DNA of 36,194 nt from positions 1 through 36,194 of the forward strand of contig DAOPQD010000027.1 of NCBI GenBank assembly GCA_035347995.1, read 5' to 3'. Shown here piece by piece: positions 7,546 to 14,958 of this stretch; position 1 is the first letter of the stretch; every line of letters starts with the position of its first letter. The notes below the pieces were generated by a model, which saw nothing but the letters and a program-made list of their open reading frames with translations, ran no database searches and had not been told where the DNA came from. Made by a program: the position numbers and the translations under genes. Origin of the DNA: JAAZNO01 sp012798275 (GTDB lineage Bacteria > Chloroflexota > Anaerolineae > B4-G1 > SLSP01).

Positions 7546-8595
7546 ATGAATAAACCGCAACCTTTAGCCGGTATTACGACGCAAATAGTGGAGACACCGC
7601 GCCTGACGCAGCACGTCTATTTTTCCGGCCCGGCGGACGGGGTGCCCGTGCTGTTCCTGCATGGCAATTTCTCGGCGGCGCTGTACTGGGAGGAGACGAT
7701 GCTCGCGCTGCCGGAAGGTTTTCGCGGCATTGCTCCCGATTTGCGCGGCTACGGCTGGACTGAGGATCGGCTGATTGATGCCACGCGGGGGATGCGTGAC
7801 TGGAGTGAGGATGTGCTGGCCCTGCTGGAGGTCCTGGGCCTCGAGCGGACGCACGTCGTGGGCTGGTCCATGGGCGGCGGGATTATCTATCAGCTGCTCG
7901 CTGACGCGCCGGCGCGGTTCCTCTCGGCGACGCTCATCTGCCCGATCTCGCCCTACGGCTTCGGCGGCACCCGGGACGTGCAGGGGACACCCTGCTACGA
8001 TGACTTCGCCGGGTCGGGGGGCGGGACGGTGAACCCCACTTTCGTCCAGCTCATCAAGGAAGGGGATCGCAGCGCCGCCGACCCCAACTCACCGCGCAAC
8101 GTGATCAACGCCTTCTACTACAAGCCGCCGTTCCAGTCCGCTCGCGAGGAGGATTTCCTCACCGCGGCGCTGATGGAGAAGGTCGGCGACGACCGCTATC
8201 CCGGCGACTTTGTCCCCTCGCCTAACTGGCCCAACGTCGCGCCGGGTGTGCTGGGGCCGGTGAACGCCTGGTCGCCCAAGTACGTGCTCAGGGACGTGCC
8301 CGCCTTCATCGCTGCTGAGCCGAAAGTGCCGCTTCTGTGGGTGCGCGGCGACAGCGATAGCATCGTGGCCGATGTCTCCCTGTTCGACTTTGGCGGGCTG
8401 GGGAAGCTCGGCTTCGTCCCCGGCTGGCCCGGCGACGAGGTCTACCCGCCGCAGCCGATGATCGGCCAGACCCGCGCCGTCCTGGAGCAATACGGCCCCT
8501 TTGAGGAACACGTCATCGCCAACACGGCGCACAGTCCGCACATCGAGAAGCCAGCGGAGTTTGCGGCGTTGTTTCATGAGTTCATTCGGAAGTAA
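7546..8595 (+). CDS. Alpha/beta-fold hydrolase
   Basis: This 349-aa cytoplasmic hydrolase has the oxyanion motif LFLHGN (37-41 region), the nucleophile elbow GWSMGG with Ser108, an acid candidate in WVRGDSDS, and the final His329 in TAHSPHIEKP. It is longer than a minimal family member (about 270-300) because of a cap-like insert around residues 135-240. Hydrolysis of an ester, lactone, thioester or C-C bond is possible; family and context do not settle it. The ATG follows AAGGAGG. It sits between the small protein and the four-helix gene in the catabolic cluster. Confidence 0.85.
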   Translation: MNKPQPLAGITTQIVETPRLTQHVYFSGPADGVPVLFLHGNFSAALYWEETMLALPEGFRGIAPDLRGYGWTEDRLIDATRGMRDWSEDVLALLEVLGLERTHVVGWSMGGGIIYQLLADAPARFLSATLICPISPYGFGGTRDVQGTPCYDDFAGSGGGTVNPTFVQLIKEGDRSAADPNSPRNVINAFYYKPPFQSAREEDFLTAALMEKVGDDRYPGDFVPSPNWPNVAPGVLGPVNAWSPKYVLRDVPAFIAAEPKVPLLWVRGDSDSIVADVSLFDFGGLGKLGFVPGWPGDEVYPPQPMIGQTRAVLEQYGPFEEHVIANTAHSPHIEKPAEFAALFHEFIRK

Positions 8596-8634
8596 GGGAG
8601 TAAGGGAGTAAGGGAGTAGGGGAGTAGGGAGTAG
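8593..8634. repeat. Left arm: tandem AGTAAGGG/AGTAGGG array
   Basis: An imperfect tandem array of GTAAGGGA then GTAGGGGA units starts at the stop codon of the hydrolase and runs to the GTG of the next gene. It is largely complementary to the TACTCC/TTCC array at 9016-9044 on the other side of that gene, so the small gene is bracketed by inverted arms. Confidence 0.6.
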
Positions 8635-8635
8635 C

Positions 8636-9013
8636 GTGAATACGGTGAGGGCTGGTGCGCCGAAGCATTTCCAACAGTTGGAGGCGTGGCAGGAGGCGCA
8701 CAAGCTGGTGCTGGCGGTTTATGCCAATACCAAGGGCTTCCCACGTGATGAATTGTTTGGCCTCGTCTCACAAATGCGCCGTGCGGCGGTGTCTGTACCG
8801 GCCAATATCGCGGAAGGTTTCAAACGACGCGGGATTCGAGAGAAGATCCCTTTCTACAACATCGTTGAAGGTTCACTTGAAGAGCTCAAATATTACTTCA
8901 TCCTGGCACAAGATCTTCACTACCTTGAGTCCAATCATGATTTGTTGGCCCAGGCAGAAACTGCAGGTCGTCTATTGAATGGCTTGATAGAAAGCACCGC
9001 CGCCCGTCTTTAA
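8636..9013 (+). CDS. Four-helix bundle protein (23S rRNA intervening-sequence protein family)
   Basis: This 125-aa all-helical protein matches the S23/IVP-type family: FQQLEAWQEAHKLVLAVY, then LFGLVSQMRRAAVSVPANI followed by AEGFKRRG, and NIVEGSLEELKYYFILAQDL. Members were first seen in intervening sequences of 23S rRNA genes but also occur as scattered chromosomal genes; the biochemical role is not established. The start is GTG without a clear RBS, since the upstream repeat array occupies that place. It interrupts an otherwise metabolic cluster, has no obvious link to it, and is bracketed by complementary repeat arms, so it may be a later insertion. Confidence 0.85.
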   Translation: MNTVRAGAPKHFQQLEAWQEAHKLVLAVYANTKGFPRDELFGLVSQMRRAAVSVPANIAEGFKRRGIREKIPFYNIVEGSLEELKYYFILAQDLHYLESNHDLLAQAETAGRLLNGLIESTAARL

Positions 9014-9015
9014 CC

Positions 9016-9044
9016 CATACTTCCTACTCCTACTTCCTACTCCA
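9016..9044. repeat. Right arm: TACTCC/TTCC array complementary to the 8593-8634 array
   Basis: CATACTTCCTACTCC and TACTTCCTACTCC follow the stop codon of the four-helix gene. Reversed and complemented they read GGAGTAGGAAGTAGGAGTAGG, close to the GGAGTAGGGGAGTAGGGAGTAG part of the left array. The RBS of the thiolase gene (AGGAGG) follows at 9057-9062. Confidence 0.55.
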
Positions 9045-9068
9045 TCTATCTGTTACAGGAGGATCACA

Positions 9069-10328
9069 ATGCAACGTAAACCTGGCCGTGGGGTCGCCAT
9101 CGTCGGGGCGGGGATGAGCAAGTTTGGCGCGTTCCCCGGTCTGGCAACACGCGATCTGTTCGTGGAGGCGTTCCGCGAGCTGCTCGCCTCCGTGGACAAG
9201 GGCTTCGACGCGCGGGACATCGAGGCGCTCTACATCGGTAACTTCAGCAGCGATCTCTTCGAGGGACAGGCGCACACCGCGCCAATCATGGCCGATTGGG
9301 TGGGGCTGACCCCGCGCCCGGCGACCCGCGTGGAGGATGCCTGCGCCAGCAGCGGCGTCGCATTCCGCGAGGGGCTGATCGCCATCGCCTCGGGCCTGTA
9401 TGACATCGTGCTCGTCGGCGGCATCGAGAAGATGACGGATCTCCCCACCGCGCGCGTCACCGACACTCTGGCGACCGCCGCCGATGTGACTTATGAGACG
9501 CCGGCGGGCTTCACCTTCCCCGGCCTGTACGCCTCGATGGCGACGGCCTACCTGCACGCTTATGGCGCGACGCCGGAGGCGTTCCTCAAGGTGGGCCTCA
9601 AGAATCACGAGAACGGCGCGCTCAATCCCAAGGCGCAGTTCGGTCAGCGCATCGCCGACATCATCGAGGCGCGCAAAGCCAGCGCGGCGAAGAAGGGCAA
9701 GCCCATCCCCACCTGGGCCGACGAGCTAGCCTTTCTCAACGACGAGCGCGCTAACCCCGTCATTGCCTGGCCGCTGCGGCTCTACGATTGCTCGCCGATC
9801 TCCGACGGCGCTGCGGCGCTGTTGCTGGTGAGCGAGGAGCTGGCGCGGCGCTTCACCGATGCGCCCCTCTACGTGATCGGGAGCGGACAGGCCAGCGACG
9901 GCGCGACGCACGATCGCCCGACCCTCACGGGCATTCCGGCGGCGCAGCGCGCGGCGCAACTGGCTTACGCGATGGCCGGCGTCACCTCCGCTGACATCCA
10001 GCTGGCCGAAGTCCACGACTGCTTCACCATCGCAGAAATCATGGCGACGGAAGACCTGGGCTTCTTCGCGCCGGGCGAGGGCTGGCGGGCCGCCATCGAG
10101 GGACGCACGGCGCGCACGGGCGACCGTCCCATCAACACCTCCGGCGGGCTGAAATCCAAAGGGCATCCGGTGGGCGCGTCCGGCGCCGGGCAGGTGGTGG
10201 AAATCTGGAAGCAGCTGCGCGGCGAGGCGGGGGCGCGGCAACTGCCGGGCGAGCCCTGCTTGGGACTCACCCACAACGTCGGCGGAACAGGGCAGACCTG
10301 CGTGGTTCACATCTTCGAGCGGAGGTAA
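9069..10328 (+). CDS. Thiolase family protein, SCP2/archaeal type acetyl-CoA acetyltransferase
   Basis: This 419-aa enzyme is a thiolase of the SCP2/archaeal subfamily that works with a DUF35 partner. The nucleophile is Cys92 in DACASSG. HDCF (His316, Cys318) and GHPVGASG (His366) supply the other catalytic elements. NPVIAWPLRLYDCSPISDG (229-247) is a strong subfamily mark, and the C-terminus has HNVGGTG. The complete catalytic set favours true thiolytic or condensing activity over the retro-aldolase role of Ltp2-like relatives, but a retro-aldol role on a larger acyl-CoA cannot be excluded. It has a strong AGGAGG RBS and lies 3 nt before its DUF35 partner gene, implying translational coupling. 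Confidence 0.88.
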   Translation: MQRKPGRGVAIVGAGMSKFGAFPGLATRDLFVEAFRELLASVDKGFDARDIEALYIGNFSSDLFEGQAHTAPIMADWVGLTPRPATRVEDACASSGVAFREGLIAIASGLYDIVLVGGIEKMTDLPTARVTDTLATAADVTYETPAGFTFPGLYASMATAYLHAYGATPEAFLKVGLKNHENGALNPKAQFGQRIADIIEARKASAAKKGKPIPTWADELAFLNDERANPVIAWPLRLYDCSPISDGAAALLLVSEELARRFTDAPLYVIGSGQASDGATHDRPTLTGIPAAQRAAQLAYAMAGVTSADIQLAEVHDCFTIAEIMATEDLGFFAPGEGWRAAIEGRTARTGDRPINTSGGLKSKGHPVGASGAGQVVEIWKQLRGEAGARQLPGEPCLGLTHNVGGTGQTCVVHIFERR

Positions 10329-10331
10329 TCC

Positions 10332-10751
10332 ATGAGCGAAAAACCCTTTACCGGCACGGCATTCTATGCATTTCTGAAGGAGCACAAGCTCATGGGCGCG
10401 CGGTGCCCCACATGTGGTGCCATCTACGCGCCGCCGCGTCCGTTCTGCCCTGCCTGCTTCAACGCGGAGCTGGAATGGGTGGAGCTCTCCGGGGCGGGAC
10501 GACTGGCGAGCTACAGCGTCATCGTCATTGCCCCGACGGCCATGATCGAGGCCGGCTACGGACGGGAGCATCCCTATTGTTCGGGTGTGGTGGAGCTGGC
10601 CGAAGGTCCGTGCATCAGTGCGCAGATTCTCGGCGTGGATGTGGCGCACCCGGAGACGATCGCCATCGGGACGCCGGTCAAAGTCGCCTTCATTGAACGC
10701 GGCGAGGGCGAGGCGCAAAAGACGTTCTTGGGGTTTGAGGTTGTGCCGTAG
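10332..10751 (+). CDS. Zn-ribbon/OB-fold DUF35 protein, thiolase partner
   Basis: This 139-aa protein has the DUF35 layout: an N-terminal helix, a rubredoxin-like zinc ribbon with C25-x2-C28 and C39-x2-C42, then an OB-fold (GRLASYSVIVIAPTAM to the C-terminus). In archaeal acetoacetyl-CoA thiolase/HMG-CoA synthase complexes and in steroid side-chain aldolases, DUF35 subunits bind the acyl-CoA and bridge to the thiolase. The 3-nt spacing to the thiolase gene supports a two-protein complex here. The RBS CGGAGG overlaps the thiolase 3' end. Confidence 0.88.
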   Translation: MSEKPFTGTAFYAFLKEHKLMGARCPTCGAIYAPPRPFCPACFNAELEWVELSGAGRLASYSVIVIAPTAMIEAGYGREHPYCSGVVELAEGPCISAQILGVDVAHPETIAIGTPVKVAFIERGEGEAQKTFLGFEVVP

Positions 10752-10834
10752 TGTTGGGCGAGCGGAGAGTGGGACATCTTTACCCATCACCCCTTACCCA
10801 TGGTGTGTCTATTTCAGTCAGGAGGAGAAACAGT

Positions 10835-11731
10835 ATGAAACGGCTTTCCAGTATTTTGATGTTGGTTGTGATGTTGGGGGGGCTGCTCAGCGCGTGCGTG
10901 CAGGAGGTCGAGCCGACCGCGACCCCCGCGCCGACGACAGCAGCTCCCACGACCGCCGCGCCGACCGAAGCGGCGTTGGGGCCGGTGCTGAAGATCGGGC
11001 AGATTTCGCAACTTTCCGGCGTGATGGCNNNNNNNNNNNNNNNNNNNNNNNNNNNNNNNNNNNNNNNNNNNNNNNNNNNNNNNNNNNNNNNNNNNNNNNN
11101 NNNNNNNNNNNNNNNNNNNNNNNNNNNNGCGATGGACTCCGGCGCGGATTGCCTGTTCCTCACCTGGTCGGGCACGGGCTACGTGACGCTGTTCCAGCAG
11201 TTGGCAGACCTGGGGGCGTTGGAGCAGATGACAGTGGCGACGGGGTACGGTGACAACGCCTCGTTCGCGGCGGTGTACGGCTCGGCGCTGGGACAGATCG
11301 GCCTCAACGTTTACCACTACACCGCGCCGAATAACGCCATCAACGACTGGCTGGTGAAGCGGCACCTCGAGGAGTACAACGAGCCGCCGGATCTCTTCAC
11401 TGCCGGCGGCATGGCTTCGGCGCTGGCGCTGGCGGCGGCCCTGGAGAAGACCGGCGGCGACGCCAATGCGGACGCCCTCATTCCGGCGCTGGAAGGCCTT
11501 AAGTTCGAAGGGCCTAAGGGCACCTACTACATCCGTCCTGAGGATCACGTCTGCGAGCAGCCGATGAACATCCTCAAGCTGGTGAACCTCGATCCCGACC
11601 TGAACGACGACGGCATTCCGGAGTACCAATTCTTCGAGACGGTGTATGTCTCCGAGTACGATGAGCTGGGCGTGCCCTGCACTCTGACCGGGGAATATGC
11701 TTCTCGCTGCGGCGACCTGCCCAAGCCGTAG
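10835..11731 (+). CDS. Liv-type ABC transporter substrate-binding lipoprotein (broken by assembly gap)
   Basis: The N-terminus is a lipoprotein signal (MKRLSS, hydrophobic core, LLSAC with Cys21) and a Thr/Pro/Ala-rich linker. Then comes the binding-domain start LKIGQISQLSG. A 100-N gap interrupts it, and the C-terminal part from AMDSGADCLFLTW to the stop at 11731 is typical of branched-chain amino acid-type periplasmic binding proteins (LIVBP, Peripla_BP_6). About 264 residues are visible against 400-430 usual, so roughly 140-170 are missing in the gap. The ATG at 10835 follows GGAGGAG; the open frame from 10751 is only upstream read-through. It should bind the compound imported by the four following genes. 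Confidence 0.87.
   Translation: MKRLSSILMLVVMLGGLLSACVQEVEPTATPAPTTAAPTTAAPTEAALGPVLKIGQISQLSGVMXXXXXXXXXXXXXXXXXXXXXXXXXXXXXXXXXXAMDSGADCLFLTWSGTGYVTLFQQLADLGALEQMTVATGYGDNASFAAVYGSALGQIGLNVYHYTAPNNAINDWLVKRHLEEYNEPPDLFTAGGMASALALAAALEKTGGDANADALIPALEGLKFEGPKGTYYIRPEDHVCEQPMNILKLVNLDPDLNDDGIPEYQFFETVYVSEYDELGVPCTLTGEYASRCGDLPKP
11029..11128. other. Scaffold gap of 100 N inside the binding-protein gene
   Basis: Exactly 100 N, the usual placeholder for a gap of unknown length. From the expected length of a Liv-type binding protein, the true missing sequence is probably about 400-500 bp. The reading frame is kept across the N run only by chance. Confidence 0.97.
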
Positions 11732-11748
11732 CGTCTGTGGATCAACGG

Positions 11749-11779
11749 GGAGACGGGCGCTGTGGAGGTGTCCGTCTCC
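11749..11779 (+). other. Hairpin after the binding-protein gene
   Basis: GGAGACGG (11749-11756) pairs with CCGTCTCC (11772-11779), 17 nt past the stop. It is followed by an A-run, not a T-run, so it is not a standard terminator. Hairpins behind binding-protein genes often stabilise that part of an importer mRNA; such a role would fit here. Confidence 0.4.
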
Positions 11780-11791
11780 TCAAAAATATGT

Positions 11792-11860
11792 AATTCGTAC
11801 TACGTAATGCGTAATACGTAAGTGATCTCTTACGCATCACGTAGTACGTAGTACGTTATT
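11792..11860. repeat. Long intergenic inverted repeat of TACGTA/ACGTAATGCG words
   Basis: About 35-nt arms meet at a central GATC. CGTACTACGTA (11796-11806) pairs perfectly with TACGTAGTACG (11845-11855), and the inner parts pair with a few mismatches. The element ends just before the RBS of the next gene. The same words occur at 5717-5760 and in shorter form at 12673-12712. Confidence 0.65.
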
Positions 11861-11878
11861 CCGATGGAGGCCAGATAC

Positions 11879-12673
11879 ATGACCGATTCGATGCCTGAAC
11901 GTGAAGTAATTCTGGAGGCGCGGAATTTGCGCAAGGAATTCGGCGGGCTGGTGGCTGTGGATGACGTCAGCAGCAAAATCTACGCGCACACCCTGCATTC
12001 CATCATCGGCCCCAACGGCGCGGGCAAGACGACGCTCTTTAACCTGCTCAGCGGGACGCTGCCGCCGACGCGGGGGGAAATTTTCTTCAAGGGGAAAAAC
12101 ATCACGCACCAGCCACCATATCACATGGTGCATCAGGGATTGGGGCGCTCGTTCCAAACCACCAACATCTTCCCCAATCTCACCGTGCTGGAAAACATTC
12201 GGCTGGCGACGCAGGCAATCGGACATGACAACTTCAAGCTCTTTAGCCCGGCCAGGCGCTTCCGGCAATATGAGGACCGCGCCCGCGAGGTGATCGAGGT
12301 CGTCGGCTTGCGGGGCCTTGAAGGGGTGCTGGCGCGGAATCTGGCCCATGGACAGAAGCGCAAACTGGAGCTGGGCATTATGTTCGCCGGCGATCCTGAG
12401 GTGCTGCTGCTCGATGAGCCTACGGCGGGCATGTCTTCCGAGCAGGTGCCGGAGTTGTTGGACATCCTGCGGCGCATCATGGCCCGCGGCGACAAGACTA
12501 TCGTCCTCGTCGAGCACCGCATGGACATGGTGATGAGCATTTCCGATTTCATTACCGTGATGCATCTGGGGCGGATTCTTGCCGAAGGGACGCCCCACGA
12601 GATTGCCGCGAACGCGCTGGTGCAGAAGGCCTACCTCGGCGCGCTTTATGGAGATTTGGGAGCCACTGTGTAG
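11879..12673 (+). CDS. livG: Liv-type ABC transporter ATP-binding protein (LivG-like)
   Basis: This 264-aa ATPase has Walker A GPNGAGKT (44-51), signature LAHGQKRKLE, Walker B EVLLLDEPTAG and switch His in VLVEHRMD. The C-terminal extension (GTPHEIAANALVQKAYLG) is typical of LivG rather than LivF. The ATG at 11879 is preferred because GGAGG at 11866-11870 lies 8 nt before it; the in-frame ATG at 11864 overlaps this RBS. It should drive uptake with LivF, LivH and LivM. Confidence 0.92.
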   Translation: MTDSMPEREVILEARNLRKEFGGLVAVDDVSSKIYAHTLHSIIGPNGAGKTTLFNLLSGTLPPTRGEIFFKGKNITHQPPYHMVHQGLGRSFQTTNIFPNLTVLENIRLATQAIGHDNFKLFSPARRFRQYEDRAREVIEVVGLRGLEGVLARNLAHGQKRKLELGIMFAGDPEVLLLDEPTAGMSSEQVPELLDILRRIMARGDKTIVLVEHRMDMVMSISDFITVMHLGRILAEGTPHEIAANALVQKAYLGALYGDLGATV

Positions 12674-12724
12674 GCGTTGCGTAAGCTCGCAGCACGCAGT
12701 ACGCATTATGGATCAGGAGCAGCC

Positions 12725-13465
12725 ATGACACAACCACAGGACATTCTTCTCGACGTATCCGCGATTCATACCTTCATTGGACAGTTCCACATCTTGGAAG
12801 GGGTGTCGTTGCAGGTGCGGCGCAACAGCATCACCGTGCTGTTGGGGCGCAACGGCGCTGGCAAGACCACGACGCTCAAATCCATCCTGGGATTGACTCC
12901 CCCGCGGCAGGGTCGGGTGTTGTTTGAGGGACGCGAGCTGCAGGGCAAGCGCGCTTACGACATCGCCGCGATGGGCATCGGCTATGTGCCCGAACATCGC
13001 GCCATCTTCCGCAACCTCAGCGTCGGGGAGAACTTGCGGATTGCCGAACGCCAGAAGGGCGACCTCGACCGCAAGGCCGATTTCATCTTTGGCCTGTTCC
13101 CCGATCTCAAGCGGCTCTACAAACTGTCGGGGGATCACCTTTCCGGCGGGCAGCAGCAGATGCTGGCGGTCGCGCGTGCGCTGGTTGCCGACAACAAGCT
13201 GCTGTTGATTGACGAGCCGAGCGAGGGGCTGGCGCCCATCCTCATCGAACAGATGATGGAAGCGATCCGCGAGCTCAGCGCCACGCTCACGGTGTTGTTG
13301 GTCGAACAGAATTTCCTCATGGCGAGCCGCCTGGCGCAATTCTATTACATCATTGACGATGGCAAGAGCGTGCACCGCGGCGAGATGGCAGACCTGGTGC
13401 ACGATGAGGCGTTAATTCACCGTTATCTGGGCGCTTCCGTGCGGGTTGAGGGAGGTAGTCAATGA
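12725..13465 (+). CDS. livF: Liv-type ABC transporter ATP-binding protein (LivF-like)
   Basis: This 246-aa ATPase has Walker A GRNGAGKT (41-48), Q-loop region LTPPRQG, the LivF phrase GIGYVPEHRAIFRNLSVGENL, signature LSGGQQQMLAVARAL and Walker B LLLIDEPSEGLAP. The ATG at 12725 has the RBS CAGGAG 7 nt upstream; earlier in-frame starts (for example 12677) lie in the intergenic repeat. Its stop overlaps the LivH start (ATGA, 13462-13465), so translation is coupled. Confidence 0.93.
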   Translation: MTQPQDILLDVSAIHTFIGQFHILEGVSLQVRRNSITVLLGRNGAGKTTTLKSILGLTPPRQGRVLFEGRELQGKRAYDIAAMGIGYVPEHRAIFRNLSVGENLRIAERQKGDLDRKADFIFGLFPDLKRLYKLSGDHLSGGQQQMLAVARALVADNKLLLIDEPSEGLAPILIEQMMEAIRELSATLTVLLVEQNFLMASRLAQFYYIIDDGKSVHRGEMADLVHDEALIHRYLGASVRVEGGSQ

Positions 13466-14955
13466 AGCTCAAGGCCTTCTGGCGTGAAAACAACACGCTG
13501 CTCACGGTCCTGCTCCTCTTGCTCGTGCTCGGCGGCATCGGGTGGTCCACGATGGGAACGCAGCCCTTTGTCCGCACGACGCTTTCCGGCTTCACGCTGA
13601 GCGCGCTGTATTTCATGGTGGCCGCTGGTCTGACGCTGGTCTTCGGCCTGATGGACGTGCTCAATTTCTCGCAAGGCTCCATGTTGATGGTGGGAGCCTA
13701 TGCCGGCTGGCAGTTCTACACCAACCCCACCTTCCTTTTCGGGCTCGCGCCGCTGGTCTTCGCCCTGATGGCGGGCCTGGCCATGATGGCCGTGATCCAT
13801 CCCTGGGTCGCCAAATGGCCGATCCCAGAGCAATGGCAGTCGCGGCTGCGCGCGGGCCTCATCGTGCTCGCGGTCGTGGTCGGCGTGCTCGCCGTCGTCG
13901 GCGTGGACTTCCAAGGGCTGGCTTCCACGGCGATGGTGGCGACGATGGTCGCCGCTGACCCGCTGGCGGAGGCGACGCCGCAGGAGCCGCTGGCGAGCTT
14001 CTGGATCCGTCCCGTGCTGCTGTTCCTCGCCGGCGCGCTGATCGCCATGGCGCAGGCTCGCCCCGGCGACCCTACGGTGGTCGTCCACAAAGATCAGAGC
14101 CGGCGCAGCGCGTTCCTGGTCGGCGGACTGCTGCTCGTGACCGCGATCGCCACCCTGGGACGCGAGGCCGCTCCCATCGCCGTCCTCTCGATGAACGGCA
14201 ACCTGCGCTTCGTCCTGGCGCTGCTCGCCGGCACGCTGGTGGGGGCGGGACTTGGCGCGGTCATCGAAATGACGCTGATCAGCCCCCTCTACGTCCGCCC
14301 GCTGTATCAAATCATCATCACCATGGGCCTGGCTTTCGTCATCTCGGAGCTGATCCAGCTGCTCTGGGACCCCCTGCCCTATGCGATGAGCCGTCCGCCG
14401 GCCTTCTCGCAGCCGGGCAAAGCGGAGAACATCTGGGCCTTTTTTCGCGGCGGCAATACCACGGTAGACATCCTCGGCGTGACCTTCCCCAGCTACCGGC
14501 TCTTCATCATCGTGCTGGGCGTGCTGATGTTCGTGGCGCTCACCCTGACGCTCAAATACACCCGGCTGGGGATGATCATCCGCGCCGGCGTGCAGGATCG
14601 TGAGATGGTGGAGGCGCTCGGCATCAACGTCAAGCGTATCTTCACCCTGGTCTTTTCCCTGGGGACGGGGCTGGCGGCGTTGGGAGGCATCGGCGCGGCG
14701 CCCTTCGTCCCCGTCGAGCCGGTCATGGGCGACCGCTACCTGATGCAGGGCTTCATCACCGTCGTTATCGGCGGGATGGGCAGCACGACCGGCGCCGCAA
14801 TCGGCGCGCTGCTGTTGGGGCTGGCGCGAGCTTTTGGGGATTACCTGGCGCTCAAATTCAGCCTCACCCCGGCGATTTCGGAGGCCTCGACGGTCATCAT
14901 CATGGCGCTGGTGTTGCTGGCGCGCCCCGCCGGGCTGCTGGGCAGGAGGGATTAG
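13462..14955 (+). CDS. livH: Liv-type ABC transporter permease (LivH-like) with large internal insertion
   Basis: This membrane permease of 497 aa is far longer than the usual 290-310. The N-terminal family block is clear (LSGFTLSALYFMVAAGLTLVFG, then MDVLNFSQGSMLMVGAY, 41-80), as is the C-terminal block (AGVQDREMVEALGINVKRI, GGMGSTTGAAIGALLLG, RPAGLLG). Between them, residues about 95-245 hold an extra segment with several hydrophobic helices and a polar loop (AQARPGDPTVVVHKDQSRR). The frame stays open and hydrophobic throughout, so the insertion looks real rather than a frameshift. It should form the membrane channel with LivM. Confidence 0.9.
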   Translation: MKLKAFWRENNTLLTVLLLLLVLGGIGWSTMGTQPFVRTTLSGFTLSALYFMVAAGLTLVFGLMDVLNFSQGSMLMVGAYAGWQFYTNPTFLFGLAPLVFALMAGLAMMAVIHPWVAKWPIPEQWQSRLRAGLIVLAVVVGVLAVVGVDFQGLASTAMVATMVAADPLAEATPQEPLASFWIRPVLLFLAGALIAMAQARPGDPTVVVHKDQSRRSAFLVGGLLLVTAIATLGREAAPIAVLSMNGNLRFVLALLAGTLVGAGLGAVIEMTLISPLYVRPLYQIIITMGLAFVISELIQLLWDPLPYAMSRPPAFSQPGKAENIWAFFRGGNTTVDILGVTFPSYRLFIIVLGVLMFVALTLTLKYTRLGMIIRAGVQDREMVEALGINVKRIFTLVFSLGTGLAALGGIGAAPFVPVEPVMGDRYLMQGFITVVIGGMGSTTGAAIGALLLGLARAFGDYLALKFSLTPAISEASTVIIMALVLLARPAGLLGRRD

Positions 14956-14958
14956 GGG

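Noticed and set aside
8593..8634. Possible CRISPR-like array
   Set aside because: Units are only about 8 bp with no spacers; it is a simple tandem array.
10751..10834. Longer start for the binding-protein gene
   Set aside because: The lipoprotein signal and strong RBS place the start at 10835; the upstream part is the intergenic spacer.
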